DNA of 64,000 bases from Dromaius novaehollandiae. Its lineage: Eukaryota; Chordata; Aves; Casuariiformes; Dromaiidae. Positions 25,000-36,894 of this stretch are shown in pieces (positions within the stretch are counted from its first letter, which is position 1; the number at the start of each line of letters is the position of its first letter). A model generated the notes under the pieces. That model ran no database searches. It was not told the origin of the DNA and saw only the letters and a list, made by a program, of their open reading frames with translations. The DNA is taken from assembly GCF_036370855.1 (NCBI RefSeq), contig NC_088098.1, positions 206,567,336 through 206,631,335 on the forward strand. Direction: 5' to 3'. Made by a program: the position numbers and the translations under genes.

Positions 25000-25870
25000 A
25001 GAAAGAAAGCTAATGCCATGACAAAAATTTAAAAAAGTAAATAGGTAATTGCAGCCCTAGTGACCTAATACAGAGCTCAGCAAAAGTACCTGGGAGCTGT
25101 TATGCTCTGATTAATAAAGAATGAAGGAAGGCACTATAATTAATGTCAGACAAAGGGGCTGATGGAAAATACACCTTTTCAAAATGACATAGTATTCTTT
25201 TTTAATGAAACCACAGCTTTGGCTGATAAAGGAAATAGTTATTCAGGTAATGGACTTTAAGTCATCTGATTTCATACCACATGATCTTTTGATTAAGCAA
25301 ACAGAGTGATACAATTAACATGGCACATAGAGAAACAGCTGACAGGTCTCCAGACATCACTGCAAACAGGGTGTATGATTATGACCAAAAGGACAAACAC
25401 AGTCTGAGTTGGGGAATGCTGAACAAGAAAAAAGAGCTTGTTTTACATCCATGCTGGAATTGTGCAATAGCTACTTAAATACCGTGGCTAGTTGTGGTGT
25501 ACAGCCTTTAAATCAAATGCTGAAAATTGGACAAGTTTTAAAAAGAGCTATAAGAATGATTGAAGGACTGGAAAAAATGCCATAAACTGAGATCAGTGTT
25601 TGCGGAGGTCACAGACACAGTCACAGCCTTTAAATACTTGCACAGTAAGTAGAAACTGATGATGGACTAACTGGTAAAAATAATCAAACAGACTAATACA
25701 TAATAAGATTTGATGATGAAGTCAAAGCTGGCCAAATTCAACCTAGATTTGTTATACATAAGAAAGATCAAACCACGACAGTGTTCAATGTCCAACAATT
25801 GCTAGTAGTTGATATACAGGAAACAGCAAAGCTCCAGGGTTGTATGTAGCTGTGCCTCCACAGAATACCT
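25000..25870 (+). mobile_element. Ancient CR1/L3-type LINE fragment (decayed)
   Basis: The order of short word matches follows an old amniote CR1 reverse-transcriptase and 3' region. GCTGATAAAGG is followed by CACATGATCTTTTGATTAAG, then CTGACAGGTCTCC, then AAGAATGATTGAAGG with ACTGGAAAAAATGCC, then TTTAAATACTTGCACA, and finally AAGCTGGCCAAATTCAACC. One + frame still reads PHDLLIKQTE near 25.28 kb before stops intervene. Many stops and frameshifts show that it is long dead. The edges are approximate, and the family name is from memory rather than an alignment. Confidence 0.55.
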
Positions 25871-26012
25871 CCTCTGGGAGAGGCTCAGGGAATTCCTGAA
25901 AAGTGGCGGTACCTTTGCTGTAAGCCCATTTGACAGTTTTGCGCATACTTTTAGAATAATGTTAACAAGATGTGCTCATGTTTAACACTTTGTATTGTTT
26001 TCTCCTTTCCAG

Positions 26013-26992
26013 GAGGTTCACCTGCTGCGAGTATGAGCTCCAACATGTCCTTATCAAACCCCATTTCTACTCATAGCATCATGCCCCAGAGCTCCAGCCT
26101 CATGTCCACCCCTGCTGGGACGCGAATGCCTTCTCTTCCTGCAGCTCGGGGTATGGGCTGCTACGGGAACCCTCCTTGCAACCAACCAAGCGCGTACAAT
26201 GTGACTTCAGGCATGAACCAAATGCAGCCACACAGAAACCAAAATCAAGTCCTGCCCGGTCAGAATAACCCCATGATGTCTCGACCGCAAACCATGACGC
26301 AGGGAAACAACGTAGCAGCTTTTGGGACTGGGTCAGTGGTCAACTCACAGCAAGTAAGACCAACCTTGAACCATGGAGCCACAGGTATACCCACGCAAAG
26401 ACCGGCCAACGTGATGATCACGGCTACGGCCACTGCTCAGAACTGGGCCTCACAAGAAGCCGCAGTGAAGCAGCAGGACACACTGAAACCCGCAGGAGTT
26501 CGTTTCCCCACAGGCACTCCGTATCCTAACCAGTCTTTGCAACGCACCATAGGCAACCAGCATTTTCCTCAGCGTGCATTGGCACCTCCTAACCAATTAA
26601 CAGCAGGAGTTCAAATGAGGCCTCCTCTAAACCAAATGCACCAGACTCTAAATGGACAATCTGCTGGTTCACTAAGAGGTCTAAGCATAAGACCTAACCA
26701 GCTGAGAGGACAGACAGTGCCTACGCTGAATCAGCCAGGAACAAGTATGACACCTCCAACCTCTCTGCCATCAACCGGTTTCACATCTACCAACCAAAAC
26801 TCTCGGGCTTACCAAGGAACTGACCATGGTAATGACTTAGGGTTTGACTTTCTGAACCAGCAAGGTGACAGTATAGGACCTGCGCTCAACAGTGACTCAG
26901 ACTTTATAGATTCTTTACTGAAAACAGAACCTGGTAACGATGACTGGATGAAAGACATCAATCTTGATGAAATTTTGGGGAACCACTCATAA
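26013..26992 (+). CDS. MAML2: MAML2 exon 5 (C-terminal transactivation region, stop)
   Basis: The acceptor CTCCTTTCCAG ends at 26012. Two bases complete the Gly split from exon 4, then about 325 codons run to TAA at 26990-26992. The protein is rich in Asn, Gln, Pro, Met and Thr and typical of a disordered mastermind activation domain. Recognisable MAML2 blocks are NNPMMSRPQT, NVMITATATAQNWASQEA, AGVRFPTGTPYPNQSLQ, LAPPNQLTAGVQMRPPLNQM and RAYQGTDHGNDLGFDFLNQQ. The acidic end reads DSDFIDSLLKTEP, GNDDWMKDINLDEILG, then NHS. From memory the human protein ends the same way except NNS. The frame stays open back to 25970, but those 43 bases are intron. The upstream Met there is not a start, because the family signature requires splicing from exon 4. 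LKTE at 26918-26929 fits a SUMO consensus. Confidence 0.97.
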
Positions 26993-29900
26993 GTGACAGT
27001 ACCAAGGGTGAAACAGATAAAGAGGCAGTAAGGACATTAGCTTTCTCTTTAGATGCCAACAGTCTGCTTTATTAATGTACACTCTAGTAATTGGGCTGTC
27101 CTTCAAAATACCCCATAAAGCTATTGCCCCATTTGAAGAGTTGCTCTAGGAACAAAGTTGAAGTCTCCCCCAATGAAACAATAATGTGAGTGACATTCAT
27201 ACCTGTCACAAAGGAGTGAGAACACACGAAGGGTCTGTTCCCCACACTGGTGCCAGCGCAATGTAAATGCATCAGCTCTTCTCACGAGTGCTGTGTGAAA
27301 ACGTATACAGCTTCCCACACATGCAAGACCCAGACAGTGGTATGGGTTATGAAACATCATTTCTCTCAGTGCAAGTAGCAACCCCCAAGGGGTCCAGAGC
27401 TCTTCAGCCATCATGTTCATAGCCCTTGACTACCTTGGGACTCAGCCCTGACAGGATCAGACCCTGTGTAAATCTCAGTGTATTACAAAAAACTGTTTAC
27501 TTCTACATAGTACAAACTCTCATTTGCTTTTCTGTTGATTTTGTTTTAAACCCTCTTTATTTTGTAGCACACAAGAGAGTAAGTGGTCCCATCCAAGAAA
27601 AGAAGAAAATAGATTCTGTGACAGGCATCCAGTGTGTAAGTCAGTGTGCTCTAGTTTTTACTTTTTCCCTTTTGTCAGTGCTTGCCCTGAGTGACAGAGG
27701 AGGCTACTTTCTTGTCAGCAGCACAATCACTCCAGGCATTGAGGGAAGCAGGAGATGAACTATTCCAAAGCTCAAGAGCCTCACTTTGCCACCTTGCCCT
27801 ACCCAAGGGACTCCAAGTCCAAGTGACTTTAAAGGACAATTTGAATGAGAAAGGTGCTCAGAATTTGGCCCTCACAGACTACTTTCCCAAGCCAGCTTAG
27901 AGGAGGGCAACTACATGAAGCCACTCAGCTAAGCCAAAATAACTATCTCCATTTTCATCTTAACCCATGGCAAATGCCAAATACTTCATCTTGGTCCTCT
28001 TCTATCAAACAGGTTAATCCTTGCAGAAATGCCAGCATGTCTTTGTCTGGAGAGAGACTTCCATTTTGATTGCACAGCATTTTGGTTCCATCCCCCTTTC
28101 CATTGCTCTCTCTTGCCATAGTAGGGACTCGAAAGAGGTCTGCTAATGGCCCAGATGCCCACAGCCTTTAAGCAGAGTATGGGAGTACTGCCTCAGCATG
28201 CATGACAGATCAGTTGTAACCACCTGGGTTACTTGCAGTAGGAGGCTCCACTCAGCCACATCTGTACTTGTAAATGAAATAGTTTCTGGGAACATTCCTG
28301 GGCGCTGGAACTCAGTCATCTGTTCTGGGTTTGGGGACAGCTCAGCTAACAATGCCTTGAGCTTTTCTGTGTGTGGCTAAGGAGTTAACCTGGGCCAAGG
28401 ACCATTCTCATAGATAGTTTGCAGCCAGCTTGCCTTGGAGGCTAACAGAAGAGAATAATAAGGATACAGGTTGTTCCATGCCATTTGACCTCAGTGCCAG
28501 AGAACAGTCTTGTCCATATTAAATTTACTCATATAGACTTAGTCAGTAAGGCTGACCACAGAAGGTGGTCCTATGTCAGTATAAAGCAATTCCACAGTGA
28601 GTCTGACAGGAGCATTCATAGATAGGAACAGATCTTGCAAATCAAATGAAAATGCTGTTCTTTAAAATGATGTGGTGAGACATGTTTCACAGTCTCCTCT
28701 GAATTAGCTAAGACTAGATGTGGCAAAGGAATACAAAGCCTACTTTCAGATGCCTCAGCGCCAAGAGGCATTGCTCTACCCAGTAGGAAGTGCTTTATTC
28801 ATCCTTGTTAGTGGCAGTGGAATGAGTAGACTACTTGACAATAGCCTCTGTACTTATCTGACCTATTTCTCAAGAGAGTTTTTAATAAGGCTTTTCCAGT
28901 CATTTCACCCTGTCATTTCTTGTGGGCACAATTTTTCCTGATGCTCCAAGAAACATGCTCTTGCACACACACAAGCACCATCACCTACAGGAAAGGTATA
29001 GCATGTGCATTTGGCTAGATCTACCAGTTGAGGCAGGCTGGATCCATGATGCTGTTCATTCCCAGACATGTTTTTCATAAGACGGATGAGAAAGCCCACG
29101 GAAGAGTCCCTTCTGCACCAGCTAAGATTGTTACACACTCCTGCACTGCATAACATGGGTGGCTGCCCAGAAAGCTCTCTCTTCTCCCCAGTTTAGGCTA
29201 GGGTACATGTCCCTTTTGGTATGCCAGAACCAATGAAGGAAATTTTTTCCAAGTCTTTAAACAGCTTTGCAGCTCAGGTCACTGGCCCCCCACTTAGGTT
29301 TGGAGTGATACAGAAGCAGCCTAACAAATGATTCCCCTATAAATTGTGCAAAACTAGACCGAAATAGTAGCTACATGAGTTTAAAGGGGAGGGAAGATCA
29401 GCTCTTCTGTCTTACAAACACAGGCACACACAGTCCATGAGCAGGTCAGCAGTGATTGCCTAAGGTCTTGCATGAACAGACAATTGCTGTGTTACTAAGG
29501 CTGAGGCTCTGTTGGTCTCATCACGAGCAATGAACATTGAAGTCTGATAACTTCAGCAGCTACTGTCATGGGCCATTGAAAAAGCCACTACTGTTTTCTG
29601 TACTAAGACCAGATTGTTTTTGAGTGTCCAGATCCTCAAATGATGTAAAAAAATTGTTCAGCTGAGGAGCTGGTCCTAAGTCTTCAAGATACCAATCACT
29701 GCTGGATTCAATGCTGAGCTTTGTTCCATTGGCCCCAGCCTGCAGTGGACAAGATACTGGGCTGTAAGTGCCATCACTGGAATGATAAATTAATTCTGTT
29801 TCTAGTAAATGCAACAAGGTAAAGGTCATGTGCAGTCCTGTAAAGATATACCTGATGCATTTGAAATTGTGAGCTTGTGAAAGACTCTTGCAACCAAAAC

Positions 29901-30116
29901 TTGAATCCAGTATCATTTCTTCAGAACACTTATATCTTAACAAAGTTATTGTCTTTTTTTCTCATTCTTTTGCAATGGCTAAGTGCACTACCCTTATAGT
30001 CTATTTTTCATCATTGACCGGGCACTCTTCGCAGTATTGGGTTGTAAATATAAAGAATTATTTGTTTTGTAAACTTTTGTAAAAAAACAAAAAAGTAATA
30101 ATATTTTGGTAGGAAT

Positions 30117-30122
30117 AATAAA
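30117..30122 (+). terminator. MAML2: Candidate MAML2 poly(A) signal 1
   Basis: This is the first AATAAA downstream of the MAML2 stop codon, in AT-rich DNA. T/G-rich sequence follows (TATTTGGGTTATATTT at about 30131-30146) and could serve as the downstream element. Confidence 0.5.
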
Positions 30123-30158
30123 AATCATATTATTTGGGTTATATTTATACATATGTGA

Positions 30159-30164
30159 AATAAA
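30159..30164 (+). terminator. MAML2: Candidate MAML2 poly(A) signal 2
   Basis: A second AATAAA lies 42 bp after the first, followed by GTTGTATTTTATAC at about 30179. Either or both signals may be used. Confidence 0.45.
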
Positions 30165-30318
30165 TATACTATCAAAAAGTTGTATTTTATACAAAAAGTC
30201 AATGGTTACCTTTTGTATTCTATATACAAAATTTTGTATGATATGATTGTTTATTTTTATCTGCAGACTTCAACTTTGGATTTTGGGGGCGGGCAGAATG
30301 GGATCATTGTTAAATAGT

Positions 30319-30391
30319 TGGGCCTGACCCCAAGCTCACTGAAACCAATGGAGTCTATCCATTGCCTTCACAGGGCTTTGAATCAAGCCTT
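30319..30391. repeat. Dispersed palindromic motif, second copy
   Basis: An imperfect inverted repeat has outer arms GGCCTGA... and ...TCAAGCC and inner arms CTGAAACCAATGG and CCATTGCCTTCA. It shares the TGAA.TCAATGG / CCATTGACTTCA pattern with the copy at 7595-7665. It is probably the relic of an old short transposable element. No family name is claimed. Confidence 0.4.
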
Positions 30392-30484
30392 TAAATCAGC
30401 TTCAGATATGTTTAAAATCTGAAGCTCTCTGGAAACCTCAACATGAAAACATTCCAGGTTTCAAATTTTTTCCCTGAAAAAGGC

Positions 30485-30515
30485 TATTATTATTATTATT
30501 ATTGTTATTATTATT
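30485..30515. repeat. (TTA)n microsatellite
   Basis: About ten TTA/ATT triplets with one G interruption lie about 320 bp past the proposed MAML2 poly(A) sites. Confidence 0.9.
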
Positions 30516-33500
30516 GTAACTCTTGGGAGGCAGGTGTGACCTATGTAACTGTCATGTCCTTGTTGCATGTATGTCTGCTTTATACTTTCCTCATATTATA
30601 AACCAGTGTTTCTCTATACAGACTGAAAGGAAAAGTTGCTGTACAGAAATGTTTGTGTTTATGCATTTTTACATGTGGCTGTATATACCTCCTAGTACTA
30701 TGCAGTGACACTTATTTGACTCCATTTATTTTTCACCTAAACATGAATAGTATGTTTTTCAGTAGCTATCAAAACTCTGCCAAGTAAATCAATCAAAATT
30801 ATCCTAAGTGTCTTTTTTCTTAATATGAATTGTATAATTAATGCCTGCTTAGTCGACTGCTTGTTTATCTGAGTCAATTAAAATCACAGTGCTATTTTGG
30901 GAGGGGGTGAGAACGTGCATCTGACAACTTCTGGGAGCTCGGTCTGCTTCTTTGCGAGAGAGCTGGGGGCGTTTCTATTGACTGAAGCAACGGTTTCATT
31001 ACCAGCAAATAACGCGTGAGTATTTTAGCTCCTGGTAAATTGGTTAGCATAGTCTTGTAGCATAGCAAGTTACTTAAAACCCCTGAAGCCATGCTGCAGT
31101 GATGAGCTTGCAACTATTTACAAACACGTGCCATTCTTGTATGACACAATCTAAGATTTTAATAACCGCCTTCAAGCCATTTACCAACGATATGAAGCAT
31201 AACTAGCATGTTACCTTAGACAGACCTGATGTCTTTTCTCACCGTCTCAGCGTTTTCTGCTGAGGACTGCTTCTTTCTGGCTCAAATTTTAATTCATGGG
31301 TATTCACAGCACCTCACTCACACCTACCTGGAGTTCAAAGCAGCTCCCCAGTGCCCTGGGATCCTGCTATGGCCAAAGCAGACAGCTGGGCACCCCGAGA
31401 AGGCTCTCCTAGCCCACATCCTGCCCTGAATCATGCCCTGGAGAAATCTGCCTCTCTCTCTCACCTAGCCAAGGCCCCAAAGAGATGCCAGAAAGGAGGC
31501 AGAGGGCTTCTCCTCCTTCCCTCAGCGGCCACCTGGCGTTATGTGTCACTTCAGCCTCAAGACATTCCAGCATGTACAAGACCACATTGAGTTGCGGGTT
31601 GTTTCACACAAGTATTCATCCCTGCCGGGTTATTTTTAGCCAGCTAGCTCTGAGGCAGTGATTTCTTGTTCCTCGAGAGGCTTTCCTGGTTAGCAGTCCT
31701 TCCCTTCATCTCCAAGGGGGTGGCCCTTCCCCGCCCCATGAACCGAGTGGCAAGGGGTGGCGGAGGGAGGAGGGCGCCTTGAATGGACACATGTCAGTGC
31801 TGCCTGCACTCGCAGGCTGGCTGTGCTATTTTCAGCTGTAGGAAGCAGAAGGAGCCTCTCTGCACCTTAACTGCTTCAGTGCTGCTTGACGTGCAAGGCT
31901 GAAACTGCCCGCTGTGCTCAGGGGCCACTGCGAAGAGCAGTCCCTCTTGTAGCCCCCCTTTGCTCACAGGGTAGATAGGAGCAGTGCTAGCCGTGCACAG
32001 CATGGCGCAGCCAGCGTGCCCCACGGCAGCGACGCGCTCCCATGGGGCAGTGGGGATTGCACACCCAGCTCCAAGGGTGCGGGGCATAGAGGTGACGATG
32101 GCGCTGCTGCTAGGGCCTGAACTGGGGGGTGAAGCAGCAGCCGTTCTGCCCCGTGTGGGGCACAGGCTGGACTCGTGGCCTGCAAGAGAGCGGCCAAGCA
32201 CACAGCAGCTGGGAGCGATGCCTTCACTTTGCCACTGCCCCGCTACCTCGGCTCTGCCTGCCCTCCCTGCCTTGCCAGTGCTGGGCCTGTCACCCACCCG
32301 CAAACTGCTCCCAGTCCTTTCCCTGGCGTCCGTGTGCTGCACACCACCCCAAAGCAAGGCCTGCTCCTCCTGGATGCTGTTTGGGGGAGGCCATGAGTGA
32401 CTCCGATGTAGGAAAGCTGCTGAGTGCCCCCGCTGGTCCCGCTCTGTCTGCAAGCAAGCCCCCTGTTTGTGGGTCCTCTCTTGGCTAGGACCAGTCAGCA
32501 GGGCTTGAGAAAGCTGTTCCCCCCACCGGAGGCAGGGACCGTTGGGAGAAGCCCACAGGCCTGTTCCCTCCACCACCACTTGCACCTAGAGCAGAAGGAG
32601 AAATCTCCCTCCTGCCCCTCTACCCACAGGGAAGGGCTCAGTCCTTCCTCTTCCCTCTCATCTCTGGAGGCAGGAGGGAAGGGAAGGGACTTTCTCACCT
32701 TTCTTGCCCTTACCCCAAAGAAGTAACGACCCTTGTGGGAGTCACCACTCCAGTGCAATGTAATACCTCCTTCCAGCCACAGTGGCTGGCCCTCCCAGGT
32801 GCTCAGGACCTGTGTTCGTGTTCCTTCCGACAGTCTCAGGTGTCTCCCCCTCCCCAGCCCCAGCCTGCCCTACCTTGGCTGCAGCTGCCTCTTAGGAGAG
32901 ATGTAGGGATGCTGGCCCCTCAGCACTCCCTGCCCCAGTGAAGCTGCACACTGTCGGGCAGTGGGATTGCCATCTCCTCACTTCAACATCTGCAGTGCAG
33001 GTGACAAGCAGGGAGCCAGGCAGTCAGGGCCCCCTCATACTCAAGCATGGAAAATAGGGCACAATTGCACTCATCAGTACAACTGTATATCTAAAATAGG
33101 TCAAGACACCCATGCCCTGAAGATGCTTCTTTGTCTATCCTGGCTGTGAAGGCAGCCAGACAACTACTTCAGAGGCAGATGGCTACCCTGTAGACATCTG
33201 TTTGCTCACATTAAACTCCCCTGGAGAAAGCAGCAATACGCAGAGGAAAGAAGCCTCCTATTTATGCTGTTGCGTGCAGCGCTGTTACTTCCAACCAGCT
33301 TTGCTGAGCCAAGCAAGGCTGCCTAGCACACTGCAGAGATGCTCCCTCGGGAGAGAGTGGTTGCGCCTCTTGCCCCTAAGGCCGGGCTAGTCTATTAGCA
33401 AAGACAGGGCCCGTGGGGCTGGGGGAGCCTCAGGCAAGGCTGCTGTCTGGCTAAAGAAGATATGTCTATATTAGTAAGTCAAACAACAGCCAGGGATTCC

Positions 33501-36483
33501 TCCCAGGCCCTGGAGCACAGTTGTCTGTACTGCCAGACTGGTAGTGCTTGGGTTCAGGCCAGTGACCACCCTCCCAAACAAGTCCCACGTCCACAACCAA
33601 GAACTTTTCTCAACAGGCGCTTTGGATGCAGCCTCCCTCTTCCTTCCCTCCCTCTTCAGTCCTCCTGCACCATGTGGCCTCAGTAGCAGAGAATGTCCCC
33701 AGACATGTTTCATTCGCCCGGGAAGGTGTAGCCAGAGAGACCACATGGAGGGGGTGGGAAACACTGACGACACTTAACATTTTTCCTGCCTGGCCAGATA
33801 TATCACAGCAGGAACTGCACCAGACTCGGGGTGAGGGCTGACCTTTCCCATTGCATCTAAATCACTCTGCAAGAAGTGCCAGCAGCTCAGATGATCTGCA
33901 CAGCCAGGAACACTGCTCCCTCCCATGGCAGCACAGAAGTGCAGCAGCAGCAGATACAAGGAAAGACACAGAAAGGATCCTGCCACAGGGAAAAGCTCAC
34001 ATCATCCTAATTTTTAAATGATCCCATTCTGGATACATGCAGAGCATTTTGACAGAGCCCCTTTCACAGGATTTCAAATTACTTCCCAAGTACACATCTA
34101 AGTAAAATACAAAATTTACTTTATCTTTTCTTCCAACTCACAAAATTGTTGTGAACTGGCTCAGACAGAAGTTACTGGCTTAATAGAGAGCTCACAGGAT
34201 GAATTCTAAACCATATATTATGCAACAGGTCAGGCAAGCTGATAAAAGTGGCCTATTTGGGACTTAAAATCCACATGAGAAAGAAAAAGCAAACAAGCAA
34301 CCCCAAAACGAGCATTTGCCAATGTTGCATTTTCATTATAAGGAACTCCAATAGAAAAGTTGAAGCTTAAATCATTATTTTCTCAATAATGTTTCAGCCT
34401 CTTCCATGCTGAACAGCAACTACCCAGTAAAATAAATGATTGCAGTTCCCACTGAACATGCATTCACATTTGTATTGTCGCTACGTGATTAACAATGTTA
34501 TATCAGCTTCTCGGTCATCCTCATGAGATGTAATGACAGAGCCAGCCGGGGTCTCCCTGACCTTAAAGGCCCCGCGGCTTCGCTGGCGTGCAGCTGGGTG
34601 TGCAGCCCCCTCTCCCAACATGTCGTGCATTCCTTTGCACTGCTTGAGACAGCAAAGATGCACTATCTACATTTTTTGGAGTGCTGCCTGTGATGTTTCT
34701 ACTGTGGCTGGCTACCTTGTCTACCTTGTCTTGGCTGGTCTACTTTGTTCTATAGGACACAGTTACTCTATTTTATCCCTTATGCTCATGAACATTAGGA
34801 AAACCCTGTGATGCAATTAAGCTTCTGGGTGAAATGCTGACTGAAGGTGCATCCACGAAGTTCATATTAAAGTCAACAGACCTGATGGTGAAATCTATCA
34901 CTCAGTATTGATTTGACATCAAAGAAGATGTGGCTGGTCAGTTCGAAGTTCAGTGAACATAATGTAAGGGCAGAATTTGGCCTTGATACAATTATGTGGG
35001 AGTGACATGATGAAAGTAACAAAACTGAGGGGATGTAAGGCTATTTTCAGTAGTTAATATTCTGGTAAATTATTGTCTGAAGAAAGTTAGGTCTGGGATA
35101 CTAGTTCACCGAGAAATCCTTATTAGGAATGAATATCTTATTATTTGAGGATGTGATTTGGAAAGCTCCTTCTCATCTAAGTAGCCCCATAGGGTTAGCT
35201 CCCTAAACAGATCTCATGACAAATGACGGGGCATAGAAGAGAGTCAAGTTTCTCTCAGTAAATAAATGTAATTTCCATCAACACCAGCCATCTAACTTTC
35301 TCTAGGGAAGGCATATTTGAGGTCTCAGCAAGTTGGCTGTGTGTCTTTAAATTTATTTTTAGAAGAAATTTGATACATTTTCCAAATGCATAGTTAAAAA
35401 GAGAAATGTGTTAGAATGCACATGGCATATTATTGTGACTCACCAAACTTATCAGTACCTTTAATGTAAATACTGAAGAATGTCTCAAAATATATGTATT
35501 GGCCAAAATACTCCTTTGTGAATCTAGGTGTGAACACCAGTGGTGACTGATTATTCACTTTCTGAGCTCCTTTTTCACATAAGGATCACACTTTTCTTGT
35601 TCCATGTCATTTGTCCTCCAACAGGAGTTCTGGCTGGCATAATGTTATTCCTCAGAGCCCAGAACTCTATCCTAAGTTATATCTGGTGCAAAGAAAGCTG
35701 TCCCACTGTCTCCTGTAGTTTATGCATGTAAGGACTTTAGTTAGTGTGAACATTATCTATATTAGCCTTGATCTGTTGGATAATCAAACTCACAGAATAT
35801 ATATAGCAGAGAGAAGAACTACATGTGTGTTCCCAGAAGGCTGATCAAAGCTGCAGGCCTAAATGGTATTCTCATTCACATTTGAGCAGCAAGTTAACTG
35901 CATTAGTACAGCCAAAATCAGGATTTCATGCATAACGCTCACTCAAAGCCAGACTTTCCCTTCATTTAAGAAACAAATCTACTAGTCAAAGGAGTTCCCC
36001 TATATGTACGCTGAATCTTTATATTATGTGCCACAATGGTCTTGATTAATTGTGTGGAAATTACTACAGTAAAACCATCACGTGCTAATCTTATTCATTA
36101 ACTTACCCTCCAACCCCAAAGACTTAGTGTGGTCTGTTTTACAATATAATCTGCTATCTTCTTATACACAAATACCAACAGGCCATCTGTATATACTGAG
36201 GAGTTTAACTCCTTCTTATATAAAGTATCTGAAGACTTATAGAGGGTTACAGAGGAGCTTTCAAATACTGAGAAGACAGTGCTTTTTAAAGAGCAAATTG
36301 TTAAAAAACATAAAAACCCTGAAGAACATTTCACTGCTTTTTTACATTTAATATAGTCTCTTGCGAGTAAGTGACTAATGGGCACAAAAAGTATGGAACC
36401 CCAGAAATTTCCTTTTCTTAAATCTTTTTCTTTTTTTAAGTGTCAGTGGTCTGTTTTGGTTTTCTTTCTCACTTTTCTTTGTC

Positions 36484-36504
36484 TTTTTTTTTTTTTTTTT
36501 TTTT
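36484..36504. repeat. T21 homopolymer
   Basis: Twenty-one consecutive T bases end a T/C-rich stretch beginning near 36415. It could be an old minus-strand poly(A) tail, but no retrocopy was recognised beside it. Confidence 0.9.
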
Positions 36505-36894
36505 GAAATAGACTCCTTTTTATATGCTCTGCTGTGCCTCCAAAACCTCTTGCTATTAGGTGGGTTTTAGCTTTCAGCAAGTGAGAGTGTGCAATAAAGA
36601 GAAATCTCCCAATGGCTACCAACATTGTGACATGGTATAGCTGTGCATTTGGATGGAAGATTAGCTCCAGAATTGCTACTTTATAAAAAAAAAATGAAGC
36701 TTTCATCAGATTATGCTTATACCAGGCTTTTACAGCCTGGTTTACAGCAAGGTTTTCAAAAAGGAGCCCAAAGTTAGGCTTCTATATCCATGCTGATCAA
36801 AACGGTGTTGTGTGGCCCTCAGTTTTTAGCCTCACATTTTTTGTAAACCTTTTGCTAACAAGATGTACTTCAGACAGAACAACTAATGCAAATA

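Larger units (their letters stand above)
21550..26012 (+). other. MAML2: MAML2 intron 4
   Basis: The intron is 4,463 bp, from donor GTAAGTG to acceptor TTTTCTCCTTTCCAG. It contains an A21 run at 24248-24268 and, from about 25.0 to 25.87 kb, a decayed CR1-type LINE in the sense orientation. The rest shows no recognisable gene, RNA or structured repeat. Confidence 0.85.
26993..30185 (+). other. MAML2: MAML2 3' untranslated region (probable extent)
   Basis: No coding signal follows the MAML2 stop. The first canonical AATAAA after the stop is at 30117-30122, with a second at 30159-30164. A weaker ATTAAA occurs at 28518-28523. A UTR of about 3.1-3.2 kb is similar to the human length as I remember it. 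The last 300 bp are very AT-rich and contain TGTAAATA at 30043-30050, a perfect Pumilio-type element. Another PUF-type TGTATATA lies at 30680-30687, beyond the proposed end, so a longer isoform cannot be excluded. Confidence 0.6.

Noticed and set aside
25970-26012. Met at 25970 as the start of a 340-residue protein
   Set aside because: The first 43 bases are intron with a polypyrimidine tract and AG. The protein joins in frame from exon 4, so this is not an initiator.
31794-32585. 263-codon minus-strand frame
   Set aside because: It lies in the GC-rich intergenic block and overlaps several + frames of similar length. No family resemblance or plausible splice structure was seen.
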